Below, one piece after another: positions 56,342 to 64,000 of a stretch of DNA of 64,000 nt (position 1 is the stretch's first letter; each line of letters begins with the position of its first letter). Under the pieces are notes generated by a model. The model ran no database searches. It saw only the letters and a list, made by a program, of their open reading frames with translations, and was not told the DNA's origin. The DNA is taken from assembly GCA_003254905.1 (NCBI GenBank), contig QANU01065991.1, forward strand, positions 138,824-202,823, read 5' to 3'. The stretch is from Nissolia schottii. Taxonomy: Eukaryota > Streptophyta > Magnoliopsida > Fabales > Fabaceae. The position numbers were made by a program, and so were the translations under genes.

Positions 56342-57390
56342 AATAACAGATAATGAAGATGATGAACAATCGCATGGTCCACCGCATTTCTTACGCATTT
56401 TTGATGTTGAAAGTATGCGTGCAATAGAGTTTGGAGACATGGATAATGATTATGGTGTAAGTGATGATCTCTACAAAAGGAGAATTTTTAATGATAAGGA
56501 AACAGTTAAAGTAACAGTTGTAAACCATTGTATGCGTAACAGAGCATATTATAAAGTAAAGGAGTCAGAACCAACGAGATACTATTGCAAATGCAAATAC
56601 TTTGGTCAAGGGTGTCAATGGTTTACTAGGGCTACATTGAAAAAGAACAACTACTTATGAGAAGTCACTAAGTACAATGGTCGTCATAGTTGCGTTGCCT
56701 CAAGACATACCCGGGACCACTCGAAGCTGACTTCTGACAATATTGCTATGATAATTTTGGTATAGATAAGGACAATGCCAAAATGCCAATAAAAACTATT
56801 CACGCAAATGTTATGGACCTCCAAGAATACTGGCCTTCATTCTGGAAGGCATGATTGGCATAGCAAAAGACAATTGCACAAGTGTACGGTAATTGGGAAG
56901 AGTCGTACAATGAGTTACCATGTTAGTTGCTTGCATTGAATTATTTTGATGATTCGTGCGTGGTTGAAATGGATATTGTTGATGCATACAATGTTGATGA
57001 ATCGTTGCAGACATACGTTGAAAATTTTCAACTTGTGTGTTGAAGTTTCGGGCCTTGTATTAATGCATTTAGGTACTGCAAACAAATGATCCAGGTTGAT
57101 GGAACACACTTGTATGGACAATACAAGGGTGTTTTATTGATGGCATCCACACAAGATGACAATCAGAATATATTGCTCACTGCTTTGCAATTATTGAGGG
57201 TTAAACAGTAGGCACATGGAATTTTTTTCTTAATTGGTATCCGCGCAGTGTTACCGTAAGCAGTATGAGGAATTGGGTAGATATTCGATCGTCACGATTC
57301 AATAAAGTCAACAATAGGGCGAATGGATAGTATTAGGCCTACCACTTTTACTGCATCAAAAGCATTGTGCAAAATTTTGCTAGGCACTTT
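56342..57390 (+). pseudogene. Mutator-like (MULE) transposase fragment
   Basis: The plus strand reads, in changing frames, FGDMDNDYGVSDDLYKRRIF, CKYFGQGCQWFTRATLKKNN, EVTKYNGRHSCVASRHTRDH, SYNELPC, then YCKQMIQVDGTHLYGQYKGV and SIVQNFARHF. These are landmarks of plant Mutator-like transposases (the N-terminal zinc-binding domain, then the IQVDGTHLYG DDE-type segment). It has a TGA after NNYL at 56658-56660, several frame changes and no C-terminal SWIM part. It stops where another element begins, near 57391. It is a plain dead DNA transposon gene. Confidence 0.8.
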
Positions 57391-59511
57391 GATAAGTGCC
57401 CAATTTATGCAATTTTGACTTATTAAAATGGCACTTATTCGCTTATGTTTTAAAGAATTATCTAACTTAAATCCCCATTTTTTGTAGGTTTATAATATAT
57501 TCTAAAGATGGATGCAAGCATATTAATTAAGAAGAATCCCATAAAGAATGGAGCAAAAGGGTAAAAGCAGAAAAAGAAGCTAAAAGATGAAATTAGCAAA
57601 GGACCGCTCAGCGCATGGACCATATCGCTCAGCGCTAGAAAAAGACAAAGGCCGCTCAGCGGTGAACCCTTGGCCGCTCAGCCGATGTACCTCGGAGCCA
57701 CTTGCAGTCGCCGCATTTATTGCGCCAGCTAGAGCCAGCCTGGATGGCGGCGCCGTCCCTGCAAAAGCTGCCGGATGTAACATCCCGATTTTTCCTTAGG
57801 GAAATAATCGTAAACATAAATATTAAATTAATTTTCTAATCATGATTAGGGAATTAAAATGGAAAACTAATAGGTAGAATATCCCTAGGAAATAAGACGT
57901 GTCGCGACAAGAAGTTCGGCAGACAACCGAACAGTCGTTGTTCGCCGACAAAATTTTCTGACGCGCAAAAGGTGTCCGTGAAAATACTCCTCCGGAGAAA
58001 ATTCACAAACACCTTTAAAAATTAATACCCTTTGGTAGAGGGGAATTAGAGGATCGCGACGGTACAAACGAAATATTTTTCGGACGACCGTGCGCGACAC
58101 ACCGAGACTGCGAGCAATAAAAACATGCGCATAACCGGACAGTTACACACACATACACGGCCAGCTTTGCTGAATTTTTAGCAAATTCCAAGTCAATAAA
58201 AACAATCCCTTAGATTGTGCTTCAAGACTTACCATCACCTTACCTTTCTTACACATCATACCAAACCCATCACTTAACCATACCTACACCCATATCTTCT
58301 ACTATTTATCTAACTTTATTAAATTCTAAAATTTAATTAATTCCCACTCACCATCAGCCACAAAACCGTGGCTTCACTTCCCCAACGTTTCAATTAAATT
58401 GTCCCCAAAAATTAAGCTTAGTCACTCCAAAATTTATCAAGGCCAATTACACACTCTTACACTTCTACACAATATCACTAACAATATTTTAAGTGGCAAA
58501 TTCCCACTAAATTCCAGCCCAAAAGCATGGCCAACACTGGCTGAATTTTCAGAATTTTTAGTCAACAAACATATTCCTTAATTTAAGCTTCCACACTTAC
58601 CATCACCATGCCATACTTCCCATCACCACCATACTTCATCACATCACCTATGTTGACTATTAAACTCATTTTTCCCTCAAAATTGCTGGCCAAAACCGTG
58701 GGAGCTTTCAGCTCTTGGAGGAGGATTGCATCCTCAACATACTTCTTAAACACACACCAAAGCAAGCCCTAGCACACTTCTTTGGCTTTCAAAAATATTT
58801 GAGCCTCCTCACCTTGTCTCCAAGCTTCACAAAACCAAGTCTCATCTCCCTAAAATCCTCTCATCTTTAGCTTCATCTTCTTCCATAAACCAACCAAGAA
58901 AAATCACCCCACAATTATCCCATAGAAACACACTTTCATTCTCCTTACAAAGCTCTAAGAACAACACCCTCCTTCTCACAAATTTTCCTCATTTTCCTCT
59001 CCTCAAAACCGTGAGCTTACTCATAGTTTCTCTCAAGTTTCTCTTGGGGAAAAGTGGCCAAAAGCTTGGAAGGCACCAAGGCTTCTACAGATGTTCATTC
59101 CAAGTCTCACTCACTACCACAAGGTTTTTCTACAAGTGGGTAACTATGCATAAATCACCTCCTTGGTGATCTATTTATGGTTATTGTGAATATGTGATAA
59201 AATGCACATAATATGTGTTTTATGCCTTGAAATAAACTTGCATGTGTTGTTAATGATTTGATGAGGATAAATATATTTTTGGGTTGTTAAAATTTGTGGG
59301 TAATCTGACCTCCACTGTCTATGTGAAATTATGTGATATTCTCTACGTACAGGTTTGAAATAATTAAAATGTTTGTGAAAACATAACTGCACTGGTGAAT
59401 GAACCATGCATCTTGGTAGCTTATATGTGTTATGTGTTAAATAGTTTAGTATGATATATATCATGTTGAACATTATGTTGCATGTGAAATGTTTCTGGTA
59501 TTGTTGATTCC

Positions 59512-59850
59512 TTGTTGGTTACGTGGAGAGTTGCTAAGTGGGGACCAGGAATGGTGCTGAAAGGGTTACGTGGAGAGTTGCTGAGTGGTGCTGAGAAGGT
59601 TACGTGGAGATTTGCTGAGTGGGTTACGTGGAGAGTTGCTGAGTGGGCACCTGGAGTAGTGCTGAGAGGGTTACGTGGAGAGTTGCTGAGTGGTGCTGAG
59701 AGGGTTACGTGGAGAGTTGCTGAGTGGGGACCAAGAGTGGTGCTAAGAGGGTTACGTGGAGAGTTGTTGAGTGGTGCTGAGACGGTTCCGTGGAGAGTTG
59801 CTGAGTGGTTCCCTGGAGGGTATGCTGAAGGGTTCCGCGGAAGATCTCTT
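59512..59850 (+). repeat. minisatellite with ggttacgtggagagttgctg units
   Basis: About nine units start with g.ttacgtggagagttgctgagtgg and end either in a short tggtgctgaga or a longer ggaccaggaatggtgctgaga tail. They form a higher-order mixture of about 35- and 46-base units. The open frame across it is a by-product. It lies in LTR-like block 2. Confidence 0.85.
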
Positions 59851-60579
59851 AGTAGAGTGCTGAATGATTAAATTACTACAAGATACCAGGTTCTGGGGAG
59901 CGTTCCCTAGAGGGGTTTTCAAGGTCCCATGTATTCCAACAAGCACTTAGCAGTAGAGTTTATGTGTAATATTTATGATAAAACGCATCATGAGGACAGG
60001 GTTGTCACTTAAGTGTTAGGACACCCTGAGATAACTAGAGGTCATCACCTAATGTTATAAAAAGAGCATAATTGAACTATAGGAAACTATGATATCTTTA
60101 GAAGGATTCCGGACAAAAAGGGTCTGGTATGCCTTAGCAGTTAGCAAGATGTTATATAATGTCATTTGCATTACTGTAAGCCACCCAAGGGTGCAGAGAA
60201 CAAGAACAGATTATGAGTACCAAGCAGTGCATGCATCATGAGGCAGTGTTGCCACAGGACTTAGGGCAACCATAGATCACTAGAATTGAATGAACTAATG
60301 TGCAAAGACGGTAACTTAAATTAGGGAAAATAGTTAAGTCTAAAGACGGGCCCCGGCCACAGAGGGTCGGAGTAGCCCGAAGTTATGACATAGTTATGTA
60401 ATAGGAATCCCTCTCTTGGCACGTCATACCTGACAAGCCCCTCCCCAGCCGTGCGAGACGGGCTGGGTTATGATGATGTTACGCAGAGAATAATCTGAAC
60501 GCGGGTTTCCACCCGGACGAGAGAAAAAAAAGTAAGGAGCGCTTGAGCTTTTATGTCATGACATTTAAAAGACGGGTAA

Positions 60580-60730
60580 GATGTCCACGAAGTTCGGACA
60601 TAAGAGAGAGGGAGAGAGATTCAATCCATGAAGTTCGGACTCAGGCCTTAAAGTCATCCGCGAAGTTCGGATGCAGATGATTAAGTCGTCCACGAAGTTC
60701 GGACGCCATCCACGAAGTTCGGACGCATAC
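60580..60730 (+). repeat. five copies of a cgaagttcgga word
   Basis: The word tccacgaagttcggac and close variants occur at about 60581, 60627, 60656, 60689 and 60709. The units are spaced irregularly at 20 to 46 bases. They sit in the second half of LTR-like block 2, not far upstream of the conserved cactgaggacg phrase. The word is partly self-complementary. Confidence 0.75.
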
Positions 60731-61890
60731 GAGCCTCACTCCTAGTGTACCACGTGTTGTAGCTGGAACGGGATGACGATCCCCCAGTCTACACAGGAGC
60801 GAAGGCATCCAACAACGAAAGGGACGCAACCATAGGCGCGTAAGAGAACCCCTTTCCCCAGACATGCATTAAAGATTTCTTGATAAATGTTGTATATATG
60901 TGTGTGTGTGTGTGTAAGTATGTCTATATGTAACGAACGTCACGAGGTGACATCTTGAGTAGAAAAACGTGGGTACGTGATGCAGTATCACAAGGCCCTG
61001 ACGATCTAATTTAGAAAGCACGAGATTCAATAACTAGGTTAAGCAAGATTAGATTCCCCACGATCACTTAGTAATGTAGATAAAGCTGCTCAGGCCTAGC
61101 ATGGATAATAATCAGTAGGGGTATTAGTATGAGTCGACACTTAGAGACCCCCTGAGCGGCGGAATCATAATTGAAGTAAAACGAATAGGTATTCCCCGAA
61201 GGACCCCACTGAGGACGTAATGTTCTCACCCCCACTTCGTTATGATTCCAGGCAGGAACCCGAGGCACGGTGCAAGGACCAGAGCACACCTTGGAACGAG
61301 GACAGTAACTTCTCCTGTAGCCGAAGCCCCTGAGTATAGAACACCGCAGAGAAGCAACCAGTGCTACCATTCGACAAGCAAGCTGAGCAAGGAATTGTGA
61401 CATGTATTGTGTAGCAGTCACACGGTCTAGTCAGATCGTTGGCGACTAAATGTGGTAAATGTAAATTATAATATTACTTAACTGTGCAGTTGTATTATGG
61501 ACCAATTGATTGTACATATATGTGTGTTAGAAAATATTTTTGAGATCTATTTTTAGGATAGTAACGCTTAAATCTGATAAGACTCTATCGCTTGTATCCA
61601 TGTATAATTCATTGACGCGCATGGCTCTAAATTTGTAAACTAGTAAGGATGTGAGAAAAATTTCAAAAAAGTCCGTATTTTCGAGTAAGAAATATTTTCC
61701 AAGTTAAAAGTAGGGGCTAAAAGTAACCTCAGCCAAGCAGATAACAACCCTATAATCAGTGTTACGATTAGAGCGTAAGCTGAAAGTAGGGGTGTTACAC
61801 CGGAGCATTTATTACGCCGCGTGAAATGATGACGCCACTGAGCGATTAAGTCTTTCCGCTCAACGATAACGCCAGAATCGCTCAGCGGTG

Positions 61891-62415
61891 GTTTCCGTCC
61901 TTCTTCTTCTTCACATATAGCACTGGAGCACCCCACAGTGACGTGCTCGGGTAGATAAAACCCTTCTTCAACATGTATTGCAACTGACCCTTCAGCTCTC
62001 TCAACTCTGTAGGAGCCATGCGATAAGGAGGGATGGACACAAGTTAGGTGTCTGGAGCCAAGTTTATGCCAAACTCGACTTTCCTCTCAGGAGGCATCCT
62101 TAGAAGTTCATCAGGAAAGAAATCAGGGAACTCCCTGATCACGGGAACTTAGTCAAGACTAGGGATTTCGACCTCAACATCCCTAACTGCAGTAAGGAAA
62201 CCCTGGCTTCCCTTATCCATCAACCGCAAAGCATTCATGGAAGAAATCAAGTCAACGGGAGTCAGACCACTCTCACTACTAAATACTAAAGGCGGCCATC
62301 CAAGTATGTTGAATGTTAAAATCTTGGCGTAACAATCTATTGAGGCATAACATGAGGCCAACCAATCCACACCCAAGATAACATCAAAATCAACCATATC
62401 TAAAAGCATCATTGA
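61891..62415 (-). mobile_element. Ty3/gypsy pol fragment (fossil)
   Basis: The minus strand carries protease-end to reverse-transcriptase-start landmarks of Ty3/gypsy elements: [50 protein letters not shown] and [13 protein letters not shown]. It is a broken scrap of about 0.5 kb, without the catalytic core of the reverse transcriptase, RNase H or integrase. It abuts the cgctcagcg-bearing element at about 61890. Its age cannot be told from one copy. Confidence 0.8.
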
Positions 62416-62800
62416 CTAAATAAACTATCCATCATAATGACATGACTAAGTCTTATAAAAAAATTGATCATAGACTATTTCCTAACAAACTTTTTTTTCC
62501 CAAACATAAAATACAAAATTTATAATTTATCAAAGATTAAAAATATATTTAACCCTTTATACTAATAATAAAGGGAATTGTAGTGGTTTGGTGTTTAATT
62601 TTTCCTTCAACTTTTGCCTTTATAAATATATTAATTCCCAATTTTTAACTAGGTTAACTACCCCTAATCATAAAAAGAAATATTTATATAGATTAAAGAG
62701 ATATAAATAATGATTCAAGAAAATGTGATTAAAACTGTTTGACCCCTTTATCATTAGTAGCAGAGATTAAGACTAAGATGTGAAATTATTAGAAATTGTT
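62416..62800 (+). other. intergenic; promoter region of SYP32
   Basis: AT-rich sequence with no frame of note. It leads into a GC-richer leader from about 62820. No clear TATA box was recognised. Confidence 0.4.
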
Positions 62801-63024
62801 AAACGTAAAAACTCAAGGTGCAAACACAAAACAGCCACAGGGGCGTCGTCGGTGGAGTAATATAGGTCGACAGAGCATCACACAGCTGCAATTCCCCTTC
62901 CTCGTCTCCAAGACGTATACAGCAGCGCTTAAACAGAACACCTCATCGATCCCATTCCCCAATTCGAACCAGATCTAAGGTTTCCCCCTTCCCTGGATCT
63001 GAGCAACCATCCAAAGAGAAGAAG

Positions 63025-63928
63025 ATGCATTCCCAGTCTTCCATTCGAGACCGCACCCACGAATTCCACAGCATCGCTGTGAGGTTGAAGAAATCCTCTG
63101 CTGGCCCAAGCGGCCCCATCACCAGCATCAATGTCTCTTCTTCTTCCTCATCCTCCCGATCGGAGGATCCGCGATCCGCCATTCAAATCCAGTCAGAGTT
63201 CAATCGCAGGGCTTCCATGATTGGCTTTGGCATCCACCAAACCTCACAGAAGCTCGCCAAGCTCGCCAAGTGTAAGCAATTCCGTTCAATTCTAGCGAAT
63301 TTAAAAGGACTTAGGGTTTTCGATTTGATTCTCAATTCCGTTCTATTTTTTTCATGTGTGTTCGATTTGGTTTCGCGCAGTGGCGAAGAGGACTTCGGTT
63401 TTTGATGACCCTACGATGGAAATCCAGGAGCTTACGGGTGTTATAAAGCAGGACATTACTGCGCTGAACTCTGCGGTTGTGGATCTTCAGCTGCTCTCCA
63501 ACTCCAGAAACGAGAGCGGGAACGTCTCCGCCGACACCACCAGTCATTCAACGACGGTTGTGGATGACCTCAAGACACGCTTGATGAGCGCCACCAAGGA
63601 GTTCAAAGATGTTCTCACCATGAGAACTGAGGTACTTTGTTAATGCACTTTACTGTATTGATTGGTGTGCTTTGTTGTGCATATCTTGTGACATTATTGT
63701 TGATACTGAATACTGATGCTGTACTATTATTGGTTTTAAAATGAAGAACTTGAAAGTACATGAGAATAGAAGGCAACTGTTTTCGTCCACTGCTTCTAAG
63801 GATTCTGCTAATCCTTTTGTGCGTCAGCGGCCATTGGCTTCAAGGCCGTCTTCCAGTGGTGCTTCTTCTAATGCCCCTGCGCCCCCATGGGCTAATGGGT
63901 CGCTGTCTTCATCTCAGTTGTTTCCTAA
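63025..63928 (+). CDS. SYP32: Golgi Qa-SNARE syntaxin SYP32 (5' part, runs off the window)
   Basis: Three coding exons join in frame: 63025-63271, 63381-63631 and 63747-63928, about 226 residues. The gene continues beyond base 64000. The start reads MHSQSSIRDRTHEFHSIAV, matching the N-terminal peptide of the Sed5/syntaxin-5 class. Conserved blocks follow: SEFNRRASMIGFGIHQTSQK, FDDPTMEIQELTGVIKQDI, ATKEFKDVLTMRTENLKVHE and NPFVRQRPLASR. The last is closer to Arabidopsis SYP32 than SYP31. Qa-SNAREs of this class drive fusion in ER-to-Golgi and intra-Golgi traffic. The SNARE helix and tail anchor are expected in the missing exons. Exon 1 ends with the first base of a Leu codon (T|TG), so the donor is at 63272. 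A leader of about 200 bases lies at 62820-63024. Confidence 0.93.
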
Positions 63929-64000
63929 GTAAGTTGTGCTTTCTTTCTTTTATTTCTTTCTCTTGTTGGTTGTAGGATTGTAGTTAAGCAGGTGTTTGTT

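Larger units (their letters stand above)
57776..61799 (+). mobile_element. solo-LTR-like block 2, 4.0 kb (fossil)
   Basis: The block is 4024 bases, opening TGTAACATCCCG and closing GGGGTGTTACA. It is flanked by CCGGA at 57771-57775 and 61800-61804. Long stretches of its first 350 bases match block 1 (for example aatatccctaggaaat, acgtgtc, gacaaccgaacag, tattaataccctt and tttttcggacgaccgtgcgc). The phrase cactgaggacg..atgttctcacccccact also occurs about 550 bases before the end in both. No gag or pol is seen. Like block 1 it is best read as a solo LTR. The two copies are well diverged and in opposite orientation. Confidence 0.75.
57391..61890 (+). mobile_element. LTR-retroelement fragment split by LTR-like block 2 (fossil)
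   Basis: From TGATAAGTGCCC at 57391 to 57775, and again at 61800-61890, the sequence carries repeated cgctcagcg words (57605, 57626, 57653, 57671; 61836, 61852, 61872). This links the two sides as one older element now parted by the 4.0-kb block. The left part starts inside the Mutator-like fragment. TG start and style suggest an LTR or leader region. No protein is seen in it. The element is broken, and its family was not determined. Confidence 0.5.

Noticed and set aside
59512-59871. 119-codon frame rich in GELLSGAE-like repeats
   Set aside because: It is a minisatellite inside an LTR-like block, with no start context or family match.
60581-60725. Heat-shock elements in the gaagttc words
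   Set aside because: The spacing is GAAGTTC, one base short of GAAnnTTC, so the consensus is not met.
62796-63182. Frames around the SYP32 start on both strands
   Set aside because: They are leader sequence or shadows of SYP32 exon 1.

Overview
This is AT-rich plant nuclear DNA with intron-containing genes, MITEs, a Helitron, hAT and Mutator remnants and several LTR-retroelement fossils. The gene families (SYP32, AGD14, EPCR, SWIM/MULE-like, ABCC, MOT1) are those of a dicot. The style of the genes and repeats suggests a legume, but that is a judgement from memory, not a database result.

Layout. 1-2.3 kb: a possible 5' end of a minus-strand gene lying to the left. 6.1-9.1 kb (-): an intact five-exon SWIM zinc-finger gene with a 5'UTR exon near 9.6 kb. 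10.3 kb: a small solo LTR. 12.9-13.7 kb (+): a decayed molybdate transporter (MOT1) fragment. 15.8-23.2 kb (-): an ArfGAP gene (AGD14-like) whose last intron holds a 2-kb LTR/gag element bounded by a perfect 25-bp inverted repeat. 26.2-31.8 kb (-): an ABCC (MRP-type) transporter pseudogene. 32-39 kb: no gene, but a MITE copy, two copies of a TGCTAC-ended repeat, palindromic modules and a 1.2-kb minisatellite. 39.3-45.6 kb (-): an intact gene for a large Enhancer-of-polycomb-related protein. 46.6-62.4 kb: a transposon nest. 62.8 kb to the end (+): the first three coding exons of the Golgi syntaxin SYP32.

The nest can be read as a series of events. A Helitron (minus; 3' end at 48551) had its helicase gene hit by a ~294-bp hAT-type MITE (8-bp target duplication). 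That MITE was hit by a 5.1-kb LTR-like block (5-bp duplication) carrying twelve copies of a 176-bp tandem repeat. To the right are a 220-bp tandem array, a decayed Mutator-like transposase, and a retroelement fragment split by a second 4.0-kb block of the same LTR-like family, then a Ty3/gypsy pol scrap.

The four intact genes have housekeeping-type roles: Golgi SNARE fusion, Arf GTPase control, chromatin regulation, and a transposase-related zinc-finger protein. No operon-like link between them is expected. Exon boundaries were set by hand from splice sites and reading phase; family names rest on remembered conserved motifs.
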